The translations under genes were made by a program, and so were the position numbers. A DNA stretch of 42,037 nucleotides from the NCBI GenBank assembly GCA_023411175.1, contig JAEYPB010000006.1, positions 1-42,037 of the forward strand, in the 5' to 3' direction. This DNA comes from Bacillota bacterium. Its GTDB lineage: Bacteria; Bacillota; Clostridia; Christensenellales; Aristaeellaceae. Each line of letters starts with the position of its first letter. Positions within the stretch are counted from its first letter, which is position 1. The notes beneath the pieces are model-generated. The model was not told the DNA's origin. It was given only the letters and a program-made list of their open reading frames with translations, and did no database searches. This document shows, piece after piece, positions 1-6,734 of the stretch.

Positions 1-619
1 TCACCCGCTTGATCAGCGGGATTGTGATGCGGGAAACCGTCGTCAAAAAGCCTGCGCCGTCGATCTTTGCGGATTCATAAATGGAAGCGTCAATGTTTTT
101 CAGGCCCGCCAGGAAGAACATCATCCAATAACCGCAGCCCTTCCAGGACGCGATGACCACGATGCACCACAGCGCCTGGTTCTTATCCACGAGGAAGCGC
201 TGGGCGGGGATTCCCGCGAAGGAGAGCAAACTGTTGAGGATGCCGTTGTTGGTGTTGAACATCAGGCTCCAGATGATCGTCGCAACCGTCAGCGAGATGG
301 TGAAAGGCAGAAAGTAAACCGTGCGATAGCCGCCAATCCCCTTGAGGTTGGCGTTGGCCAGCAGCGCCAGACAAAACGAAACAAATACCTGCACCGGAAT
401 CATGACCAGGTTGAGCTTGATCGTGGTCCAGAAAGCGTTCCAAAACGTCGCGTCATGAAGGACCGTGGTCCACGTTTTCAGGGTCATGACTCCGTCGACC
501 CAGAAACTTTCCGTCAGCGTTTTGCCGATCGGGTAGATCTTGAAGACCAGGATCAGCGCCAGCGCCGGCAGGATCATCAGGTAGGGTATCAGTTTCCGCC
601 TTGTGATATCGCTGTTCAT
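1..619 (-). CDS. Carbohydrate ABC transporter permease, MalF/UgpA type (3' part outside window)
   Basis: This is an inner-membrane permease of a CUT1-type sugar importer. I translated it from the ATG at 617-619 on the minus strand; it stays open to base 1, so only about 206 N-terminal residues are seen. The start follows GAGGTG by a few bases. The protein opens with a cytoplasmic stretch (MNSDITRRK) and a hydrophobic first helix, and further membrane segments follow. Near the window edge it carries the EAA-loop sequence YESAKIDGAGF, which in this family docks onto the ATPase. It lies 111 bases downstream of the binding-protein gene in the same operon, with a strong hairpin between them. A second permease probably follows outside the window. 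The ligand cannot be told from the permease; a sugar or nucleoside is inferred from the neighbours. Confidence 0.9.
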   Translation of the reverse strand, partial: MNSDITRRKLIPYLMILPALALILVFKIYPIGKTLTESFWVDGVMTLKTWTTVLHDATFWNAFWTTIKLNLVMIPVQVFVSFCLALLANANLKGIGGYRTVYFLPFTISLTVATIIWSLMFNTNNGILNSLLSFAGIPAQRFLVDKNQALWCIVVIASWKGCGYWMMFFLAGLKNIDASIYESAKIDGAGFLTTVSRITIPLIKRV

Positions 620-641
620 AACGCACCTCAACTCTATGGAC

Positions 642-669
642 GCCCGGAGGGGGAAGTCCCCCTCCGGGC
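642..669 (-). other. Strong intercistronic hairpin between binding-protein and permease genes
   Basis: A perfect 12-bp inverted repeat (642-653 with 658-669) with a 4-base loop sits between the binding-protein stop and the permease start. It has no T-run, so it is not a classical terminator. In ABC sugar operons such hairpins commonly protect the upstream binding-protein mRNA from 3' decay, which gives more binding protein than permease. That role is inferred here. Confidence 0.6.
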
Positions 670-730
670 AGTAGGTCATTGGGAAGCGAGGGTTATACAA
701 GCAGGAGCATGAATAATCGGATTGATATGA

Positions 731-2020
731 CTACTTGTACTTCTCCATCGCGGAGTTCAGCTGCTGCACTGCGCTGTCCAGCGAGCCCTTGACGTCAGCG
801 CCATTGCGCACGTCTTCCCACATGGCGTTCATGACCGTCGAGTACTCGGAGAAGCCCGGGGTCAGCGCGCGCGGCACGGAGGTGTTGGCCGCTTCGTAGG
901 CGCCGATCTTCAGGTAGCCAGCCGCGCTCTCGTCGGCGATGATGGCGTCGATTTTGTCCTTGCGGGCAGGCACGTCATGGTTGATGTCCAGCCACATGTT
1001 GCTGCCCTCGCCCAGGGTCATGAACTTGATGAAATCCGCGGCGGCGTCCTTGTTGGCGGAAGCGTTGTTGATGCCAAAGTGCCAGCTGCCGGTCGGGGTG
1101 CCGACCTTGTCCTCAAAGCCTTTGAAGGCGGGCATGGCGCAGAAGCCGTAGTCCGCGAAGCCCAGGCCGTCCAGGGTGGCGGGGGTCCAGGTGCCGCCCA
1201 CCATGAAGACCAGCTTGCCGGAGGCAAGGTAGTTGCTCATCTCGTCGGCGGTGATGCCCTGGGAAGCCACGCCGGACTGCACCAATCCCTGGTACCAGGT
1301 CAGCGCGTTGACCCACGCTTCGTCGTTGATGACGCCATCCACGGTAAGACCATCGTCGCCGATGTTCTTGCCGCCCATCGAGTTGGCGATCGCGTTCATC
1401 TGGTACACGCGGCTCACCTGCTGCCAGTCAAGGCCGAAGATGCCGTTGTTGCGGTCGGGGTTGACCTTGTCCAGCACCTGGTTGGCCATTTCCACAACCT
1501 GCTCCCAGGTGAGGCGGCTCTCAACGCTGCTGTCGGGCATGGTGACGCCGGCTTCAGCCAAGAGGGCCTTGTTGTACCACAGGCACTGGGTGGAGGTGTT
1601 CATCGGCGGCGCGTAGAAGGTGCCCTGCCAGGAGCCGGCCGCGACGGCGGAGTCGATGAACTGGGCCTTCTCCTCGGCGGTGAAGTACTGGTCCATCGGC
1701 GCGATGTAGCCGCGGGTCGCATAAGCGGCCACCATCGGCACGTCCACGCTGATCACGTCGTAATCCGCGGAGCCGGACGCGATCTTGACCTCGATGATGT
1801 CGAACAGGTCGTCAAAGGAATAGAATTCGCCAACCACTTCGATGCCGGTCAGTTCCTTGTATTTTTCCAGAATGGGCTTAGTCTGGCCTTCCCAGGCGTT
1901 GTCGCCGACGCCCTGGGACAACCAGACGATCTTCTGGGGCTGGGCCGATTCGGCGCCGGCGACCGCGGTCACGCCGAGCACCATCATCAGGGCCAGAACG
2001 AGGGAAAGGTATTTCTTCAT
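731..2020 (-). CDS. ABC transporter extracellular solute-binding protein, family 1 (sugar type)
   Basis: This 429-residue secreted binding protein captures the substrate for the adjacent permease. The reading frame is open further upstream, but the start at 2018-2020 is preferred because it is preceded by GAGGAGG and begins a typical signal peptide (MKKYLSLVLALMMVLG, likely cleaved after AGA near residue 25). The mature part looks like family-1 solute-binding proteins: an N-terminal IVWLSQG strand, a long KYKELTGIEV segment, and a C-terminal SAMEKYK tail. There is no cysteine at the signal-peptide end, so it is not a lipoprotein, which is unusual for a Gram-positive binding protein. It lies 52 bases downstream of the nucleoside-hydrolase gene. 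The substrate is not readable from the sequence; ribose or a nucleoside is inferred from context. Confidence 0.9.
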   Translation of the reverse strand: MKKYLSLVLALMMVLGVTAVAGAESAQPQKIVWLSQGVGDNAWEGQTKPILEKYKELTGIEVVGEFYSFDDLFDIIEVKIASGSADYDVISVDVPMVAAYATRGYIAPMDQYFTAEEKAQFIDSAVAAGSWQGTFYAPPMNTSTQCLWYNKALLAEAGVTMPDSSVESRLTWEQVVEMANQVLDKVNPDRNNGIFGLDWQQVSRVYQMNAIANSMGGKNIGDDGLTVDGVINDEAWVNALTWYQGLVQSGVASQGITADEMSNYLASGKLVFMVGGTWTPATLDGLGFADYGFCAMPAFKGFEDKVGTPTGSWHFGINNASANKDAAADFIKFMTLGEGSNMWLDINHDVPARKDKIDAIIADESAAGYLKIGAYEAANTSVPRALTPGFSEYSTVMNAMWEDVRNGADVKGSLDSAVQQLNSAMEKYK

Positions 2021-2072
2021 GGGGAGCCTCCTCTCAATATAACGAGCGGCTTTCACCGCAGGTTGTCGCATT

Positions 2073-3053
2073 TCACTTTGAAAGCTTTGCAAACAGATCC
2101 TCAAAGAGCAGATCCCGGTCGATGTAATACACATACTTGTACAGCGAGCTGTCCATACGGCGCGCGTAGCGATGATCGTGCTCAGGCAGCGGCGCGTGCT
2201 CAAGCCGGTCCTGCATGAAGCGTTCGTCCAACAGCCACGCCACCGCCGTCACGTCCCAGATGGGGCGGCTCCAGGTGACGTTGCCGCCGCAGGCGATGGC
2301 TTCCTCGGTTGTCACGTCCACCAGATAGTCGCACAGCTTGTTCTTCCCGCGCAGGTGGAACTCAAGCTCCGGCCCCGTGGTGCGGAAGGCCGAGACCACG
2401 CCCATGCAGGGCAGCTGCACCAGCGGTACGCCGCAGCCGAATACAACCCTGGCGCCCGTTACATCCTGATAAAGGTTGAATTCCTTGTTGTGCGGCCATT
2501 CCAGCGCGTGCCCGCCCAGCCAGACGAGCACCATGCGGTCCTTGATCTCCGGCTTCATGACCAGCGCGGACGAGACATTGGTGATGGCGCCGATGGCGAT
2601 CACGTACAGCGGGTCCTCAGTAGTGTGGGCCATGGCCCGCGCCACCAGGTCCCGGGCCGCGTCGGAATCCACGGGGGTACGTTCGTCCGGCATGTAGGCG
2701 CGCGAGCCCTTGTAGACCGACTTTTTCAGGTCCTCGCAGCCCATCAGCGTCAGGATGTTCAGGATCTCTTCGTAGCTTTTCAGCATGCCGTCTTCAGGCC
2801 CGGCGGATTTGTTGTTGAAAAAGGGCGCCGCGTAGATGGCCTGAAGCCGCAGCTTGTCCGAGCACTTGATCAGGTAGGCCAGCGCGTACTGATCGTCGAT
2901 CTCGTTGAAGGTGTCGGTATCCAGCACCACATCCACCGGCCGGTTGGGCCGCTCAAGCCGCCGGATCATTTCGGCGTCGGCCAGGTAATCCCGCCGGATC
3001 CCGTCCGCGCCGGCGAACTCGCTCCAATCCTTCTTCGCCTGTTTGTCTGACAT
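2073..3053 (-). CDS. Nucleoside hydrolase-like protein (IUNH superfamily)
   Basis: This 326-residue cytoplasmic enzyme belongs to the inosine/uridine-preferring nucleoside hydrolase superfamily, whose members split the N-glycosidic bond of ribonucleosides into base and ribose. The Ca-binding aspartate cluster is visible as DTDTFNEIDDQYAL (Asp45, 47, 53, 54). The spacing between the two aspartate pairs is two residues longer than in classical DTDPGxDD enzymes; I recall this NEIDDQ variant as a separate, less studied subfamily, so the exact substrate is open. A GAITNVSSAL segment near residue 155 and an IWDVTAV segment near the C-terminus fit the fold. The start at 3053 has GGAGGG upstream. It lies 17 bases after the LacI-kinase gene. 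Together with the fused ribokinase domain this suggests nucleoside salvage: import, cleavage, and phosphorylation of the ribose. Confidence 0.85.
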   Translation of the reverse strand: MSDKQAKKDWSEFAGADGIRRDYLADAEMIRRLERPNRPVDVVLDTDTFNEIDDQYALAYLIKCSDKLRLQAIYAAPFFNNKSAGPEDGMLKSYEEILNILTLMGCEDLKKSVYKGSRAYMPDERTPVDSDAARDLVARAMAHTTEDPLYVIAIGAITNVSSALVMKPEIKDRMVLVWLGGHALEWPHNKEFNLYQDVTGARVVFGCGVPLVQLPCMGVVSAFRTTGPELEFHLRGKNKLCDYLVDVTTEEAIACGGNVTWSRPIWDVTAVAWLLDERFMQDRLEHAPLPEHDHRYARRMDSSLYKYVYYIDRDLLFEDLFAKLSK

Positions 3054-3070
3054 GGAAATCCCTCCGATGT

Positions 3071-4960
3071 TTATTCGTTGCGCTGGCCGCCCACCATGAA
3101 GTCCAGCGTCTCCTTGTCCACCAGGAACCGGGGCGCCGCGCCGTAGTAGGTGGTGGAATACCCGGCCGCCACGTTGGCGTGTTCGATGCTGTCGACGAGC
3201 TCATAATTTTGGGAGAGGTACACCGCCAGCGCCGCGCAAAACACGTCCGCCGCGCCCGTGGTGTCCACAGGCGTAAAGTCCGCGGCGGCGAAATAGCCGC
3301 TTCGCTCCTTCGTCCTGTAATAGCCTCCCTTGCTGCCCAGCGTGATGATGACCGTCTCCACGCCGCGGTCCAGGAAATACTGCGCCTTCTCCTCAAACGA
3401 GTTCAGCTGCGGGCAGAGCGTGTTGATCTCCCGCTCGTTTGGGAGCAGGATGTCCACGCTTTGAAGCAGCCGCTCGTCCAGATGGCTGAGGACGGAGGGT
3501 TTCAGAATCACCTTGCAGCCGTGGCGCTTGGCGAGTTCCGCCGTGAAGGTGGCCAGCTCCATCTTCATTTCCGTCTGCAGAAGGCAGAAGCTGGCGTTTT
3601 CAAACAGGCGCGCCTGCCGCTCGATCTCCTCGCAGGCCAGGTACCCGTTGGCGCCCTCATAGATGACGATGCCGCTCTCGCCGTCCTCCTGAACGTAGAC
3701 GTAGGCGTGTCCCGTATCGGCCTTGGCGGTGGACAGAAGGCCGTCGGTGTTGACGTTGTTCTGCTTGAGAAAGTTGAACAGCTTGCTGCCGTCGTAGTCC
3801 TTGCCGAGTTTTCCGATCAGGTAGACCTCCGCGCCCAGCCGGGCCGCGGCCGCCGCCTGGTTGATCCCCTTGCCGCCGGGCATCCTCGCGCGCCGCGTCG
3901 CCTTGGAGGTCTGCCCCGTGCGCGGGAAGCTTCCGATGCTGACCAGCGTATCCATGTTCAGCGTGCCGACCACCACGATCTTCTTGCTGCGCAGCGTGAT
4001 GGGCACGTCGACGCTTTCGCCTTCGGTCAGGTGGTAGGAGACGTTTGCACAATCTTCTTCGCCGCCGCCCTGCTCAATCGCCAGAACCAACCGCCTGCAC
4101 ACGCACTCGCCCAGCTCACCGTAGGGCAGCATCACCTGCGTGACGCCCGGCAGACGGCTTCCGCCCTCCTCCGCGGCGTTCAGGCAGACGACCGACAGGT
4201 ACTTGGGAATCCGCCGGTTTGTACGGCTGGCTTCTTCCAGCACCCGGGCCGCCAGGCTGGCCGAAGTGCACACAACGCCGGTCACGGTAAAGGGTACCAA
4301 CTCGCCGAGGTCGCCCGCGTCCATCGCGTGATGGATCAGGTTGTCCACCGGCACCTGGTAGTCGAACATGCACTGCTCGCACCCGGCCTTGAAGCGGTCG
4401 TACTTTCCGCCGGAGGCGTCCGTGAGGCAGATGACGTGCCGGTGCTTGCTCTTCATGAGCGCTTCCATCGCAAGATACCCGACCCGTTGGTAATCAAAGG
4501 ATACGCTTCCGTCCTGATGTGCGCCGCCGTCCCCGACCGCGAGCACCGGTATGCCGCTCTTTCCCAGCTCCGCCGCGCACTGTGGGTCGGAATCGCTCAG
4601 CGGTTCCCAGATGACGCCATCCACGTTGTGCCGGAGCATCATCATCAGGCTTTTGTACTCTTCTTCAGGCTTTTTTGAAGTGCAGGCGATGGTCGAATAT
4701 CCGAGGCGGCGCGCCGTCTCCAGAATGCCGGTCAAAAAGCCCTGTTGCACCCCATTGCCGTCGATCAGCACGCCGATCAGAAACGAGCGCGTATTTTGGG
4801 CGGAGCGGATGCCTTCATAGGGCTTGTAGTTGTACTCCTTGACGATCTTCAGAACCCGCTCGCTCGTCTCCGGGCTGATGCCGTCGCCCTTGCCGTTCAT
4901 GATCTTGGACACCGTTGACGTCGAAACCCCGGCAAGACGCGCGATGTCCTTGATCGTCAT
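3071..4960 (-). CDS. LacI-family transcriptional regulator fused to PfkB/ribokinase-type sugar kinase
   Basis: This is a 629-residue fusion. Residues 1-50 are a LacI helix-turn-helix (MTIKDIARLAGVSTSTVSKI). Residues about 58-325 are a periplasmic-binding-like effector domain (LIGVLIDGNG start). Residues about 327-629 are a complete PfkB kinase starting IVVVGTLNMDTL, with the first PfkB signature (PGGKGINQAAAAARLG, 361-376) and the second near 566-574. The catalytic aspartate (Asp572) is kept, but the usual GAGD is GAAD. The frame is open to 5035, but the ATG at 4958-4960 is chosen because GGAGGG lies just upstream and it starts the canonical LacI N-terminus. Family knowledge suggests a repressor that senses a sugar and a kinase that phosphorylates it. 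The gene is first in the operon, behind its own promoter and a palindrome, so autoregulation is likely. Confidence 0.93.
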   Translation of the reverse strand: MTIKDIARLAGVSTSTVSKIMNGKGDGISPETSERVLKIVKEYNYKPYEGIRSAQNTRSFLIGVLIDGNGVQQGFLTGILETARRLGYSTIACTSKKPEEEYKSLMMMLRHNVDGVIWEPLSDSDPQCAAELGKSGIPVLAVGDGGAHQDGSVSFDYQRVGYLAMEALMKSKHRHVICLTDASGGKYDRFKAGCEQCMFDYQVPVDNLIHHAMDAGDLGELVPFTVTGVVCTSASLAARVLEEASRTNRRIPKYLSVVCLNAAEEGGSRLPGVTQVMLPYGELGECVCRRLVLAIEQGGGEEDCANVSYHLTEGESVDVPITLRSKKIVVVGTLNMDTLVSIGSFPRTGQTSKATRRARMPGGKGINQAAAAARLGAEVYLIGKLGKDYDGSKLFNFLKQNNVNTDGLLSTAKADTGHAYVYVQEDGESGIVIYEGANGYLACEEIERQARLFENASFCLLQTEMKMELATFTAELAKRHGCKVILKPSVLSHLDERLLQSVDILLPNEREINTLCPQLNSFEEKAQYFLDRGVETVIITLGSKGGYYRTKERSGYFAAADFTPVDTTGAADVFCAALAVYLSQNYELVDSIEHANVAAGYSTTYYGAAPRFLVDKETLDFMVGGQRNE

Positions 4961-4975
4961 GAAAGTTCCCTCCGC

Positions 4976-5000
4976 GAAACAAGTTTTGTAAATCTGTTTC
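4976..5000. promoter_or_regulatory. Palindromic operator, probably for the LacI-kinase fusion
   Basis: A 25-base imperfect palindrome has perfect 6-base outer arms (GAAACA at 4976-4981 and TGTTTC at 4995-5000) and further matching inner positions. It begins at the predicted transcription start of the minus-strand promoter and ends 15 bases before the ATG. LacI-family repressors usually bind palindromes in such positions, so autorepression is the natural inference. Confidence 0.65.
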
Positions 5001-5006
5001 GCTACA

Positions 5007-5035
5007 ATATTAGCGCAATTTCGTCGGGGTGTCAA
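5007..5035 (-). promoter_or_regulatory. Sigma-70-type promoter of the sugar/nucleoside operon
   Basis: Read on the minus strand, TTGACA (5030-5035) and TAATAT (5007-5012) are separated by exactly 17 bases. Transcription would start near 5000, inside the palindrome, and run into the LacI-kinase gene. Confidence 0.8.
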
Positions 5036-5319
5036 TATCCTTTTTGATTTGAATAGTGCATTCGTACCATAATCTCGGAGAAATAAACCAATTAGCGAAT
5101 GGACTTTATTAAGAGCATTGATAATCCAGCTCGTTCTCAGACGGTATAGCCTTCTTCATCCGCACAGGTTACATCTTCTTCATTTTGGGGCCAGCCGCGT
5201 CATATGCGAATTTCAGCATGCGATGCACGATGAGGTCGGCATGCCCTCCTTCTTACGAAATGTGAAACAGGTGAGCCGTTGTAACCGCCAATTGCGACCG
5301 GACATTTCCTCCGGTGTCA
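5036..5319. other. Intergenic region between two divergent promoters; no gene recognised
   Basis: This stretch of 284 bases separates the minus-strand sugar-operon promoter from the plus-strand cobalamin-operon promoter. Only short unsupported frames are present (for example a 16-codon minus-strand frame without a convincing ribosome binding site). It is visibly more AT-rich at its left end. I see no RNA gene, terminator or repeat in it. Confidence 0.5.
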
Positions 5320-5348
5320 TTGACAAGGGCGGAGGATCATGCTATATT
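5320..5348 (+). promoter_or_regulatory. Sigma-70-type promoter of the cobalamin biosynthesis operon
   Basis: TTGACA (5320-5325) and TATATT (5343-5348) are 17 bases apart. Transcription would start near 5355, about 12 bases before the first pairing element of the cobalamin riboswitch. Confidence 0.8.
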
Positions 5349-5366
5349 GTAGCCAATTGAATAGTG

Positions 5367-5552
5367 GAGCATGGTTTTGCCGCCCTTCGTCGGGGCGGCG
5401 AATCAAAAGGGAAGCCGGTGAAAATCCGGCGCAACGGCCATTACTGTAATTGGTGAAGCTGAGGACGAATGCCATTGGGCCATATGCCTGAGAAGGCGTC
5501 CTCGCGGGGGCGGAAAGCCCCCTAGCCATAAGCCAGGAGACCTGCCAAGCTC
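5367..5552 (+). promoter_or_regulatory. Cobalamin riboswitch 1 (upstream of cbiK and the cbi operon)
   Basis: The conserved cobalamin-riboswitch elements are present in order: GGGAAGCCGGTGAAAATCCG near 5410-5432, the ACTGTAATTGGTGAAG segment near 5443-5460, a GC-rich hairpin near 5505-5522, and the B12 box AGCCAGGAGACCTGCC (5531-5546). The closing helix P1 can be drawn between GAGC-A-TGG (5367-5374) and CCA-A-GCTC (5545-5552). It lies between a good promoter and an intrinsic terminator, so control is probably by premature termination when adenosylcobalamin (or another cobalamin) binds. The target is the exported CbiK gene and, by read-through, the surface-repeat protein and the cbi genes. Confidence 0.95.
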
Positions 5553-5642
5553 TGTTCGGTAATTCTTGGGCAAGCGGAGAAAGACATACCGAATTGCGAA
5601 AGCGGCTAAGGGCTTTTTGTGTTGCCGATTTTGTGATGTCGC

Positions 5643-5678
5643 ACTCCTTCTTGCACATGCAAGAGGGAGTTCTTTTTG
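5643..5678 (+). terminator. Riboswitch-associated intrinsic terminator
   Basis: A 12-bp hairpin (ACTCCTTCTTGC at 5643-5654 with GCAAGAGGGAGT at 5659-5670, one G-U pair, loop ACAT) is followed at once by TCTTTTTG. It stands 90 bases after the riboswitch and 118 bases before the cbiK start. This is the position expected for an expression platform. Confidence 0.85.
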
Positions 5679-5796
5679 TCCCCCATGCCATGGTCCGATG
5701 GATACAAAGCGTGCCCGCCGCTTTCCGGCCGGGGCGATGCGGTGCGCGTTTGTATAAAAGGCAGGATTCCACTTTGAAAGGAAGGCGCCATTCCAC

Positions 5797-6669
5797 ATGA
5801 AGAAGTCCCTTCTCCTGCTGCTAAGCGCAGTTCTTGCTCTCTCCTCGATGGGCTTTGCCGCCGCCGAGGCGGCGCCGGGCCGCGCCATACTGGTGGTGAG
5901 CTTCGGCACCAGCTACAACGAGACCCGCTCCCTTACCATCGACACCATCGCGGCGGACGTTGCCGCGGCCTATCCGGAGTGGTCGGTGCGCCAGGCGTTC
6001 ACTGCCCAAACCATCATCGACAAGCTCGCCACCCGCGACGGAACCGCGATCGACAACGTCGACGAGGCCATGAAGCGCCTCATCGCCGACGGCGTGAGGG
6101 AGGTCGTCGTGCAGCCGACGCACGTCATGCCCGGTTACGAGTATGCCGACCTCGTGAACGAAGTGACCCCCTTCGCCGGTCAGTTCGACGCGCTGGCCAT
6201 CGGCATCCCGCTGATCTACGCCGAAGAGGACTACGAAACCGTGATCGCCGCGCTGGCCTCGGCCATCCCCGAAGTCGGCTCCGAGGACACGGCGGTGGTG
6301 TTCATGGGGCACGGCTCCGAGCACTTCGCCAACGCGACCTACAGCCAGCTCGAGTACATGATGCACGCGGAGGGCTATGAGAACTTCTTCGTGGGTACCG
6401 TCGAGGGCTTCCCGCGCGTCGATAACGTCATCGCGCAGGCGACCGCCTTCGGCGCGAAAAAGGTCGTCCTCTATCCGCTGATGGTCGTCGCGGGCGACCA
6501 CGCCAACAACGACATGGCGGGGGACGAATCGGATTCCTGGAAGACCCTGTTCACCGAGGCGGGCTTTGAGGTGGAATCCCGCCTACAGGGCCTGGGCGAA
6601 AACGCGGGCATCCGCGCCATCTACATCAACCACCTCGCGGCCACCATGGCCGGGGCGGGCCTGAAATAG
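5797..6669 (+). CDS. cbiK: Sirohydrochlorin cobaltochelatase CbiK, with signal peptide
   Basis: This 290-residue enzyme inserts Co(II) into sirohydrochlorin, the entry step of the anaerobic cobalamin pathway. Family hallmarks are ILVVSFGTSYNETR (31-44), QPTHVMPGYEY (106-116), FMGHGSEH (169-176) and VVAGDHANNDM (230-240). Glu115, His172 and His235 match the metal-binding residues of known CbiK proteins. Residues 1-24 (MKKSLLLLLSAVLALSSMGF then AAAEA) form a clear Sec signal peptide, so the protein is predicted to be exported. Exported CbiK forms are known from Desulfovibrio, but this is odd beside cytoplasmic cbi enzymes. The start has AAGGAAGG upstream. It is the first gene after riboswitch 1, so it is repressed by cobalamin. 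No second chelatase (cbiX) is in the window. Confidence 0.93.
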   Translation: MKKSLLLLLSAVLALSSMGFAAAEAAPGRAILVVSFGTSYNETRSLTIDTIAADVAAAYPEWSVRQAFTAQTIIDKLATRDGTAIDNVDEAMKRLIADGVREVVVQPTHVMPGYEYADLVNEVTPFAGQFDALAIGIPLIYAEEDYETVIAALASAIPEVGSEDTAVVFMGHGSEHFANATYSQLEYMMHAEGYENFFVGTVEGFPRVDNVIAQATAFGAKKVVLYPLMVVAGDHANNDMAGDESDSWKTLFTEAGFEVESRLQGLGENAGIRAIYINHLAATMAGAGLK

Positions 6670-6682
6670 CACGGCGACCGTG

Positions 6683-6711
6683 CGCGGCCGCGCCCTGGCG
6701 GCGCGGCCGCG
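6683..6711 (+). other. GC-rich intercistronic hairpin after cbiK
   Basis: A 12-bp perfect stem (6683-6694 with 6700-6711, loop CTGGC) lies between cbiK and the next gene. It has no T-run. It may stabilise the upstream mRNA or lower downstream expression; that role is inferred. Confidence 0.5.
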
Positions 6712-6734
6712 ACGACCGGAAGGGAAGATCGAAC

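Noticed and set aside
977..2218. 413-residue plus-strand open frame opposite the solute-binding protein
   Set aside because: It has no ribosome binding site or recognisable domain, and it is exactly antisense to a gene with a signal peptide and family features. High GC makes such shadows common.
5118..5360. 80-residue plus-strand open frame before riboswitch 1
   Set aside because: It has no ribosome binding site, runs across a consensus promoter, and shows no recognisable features.
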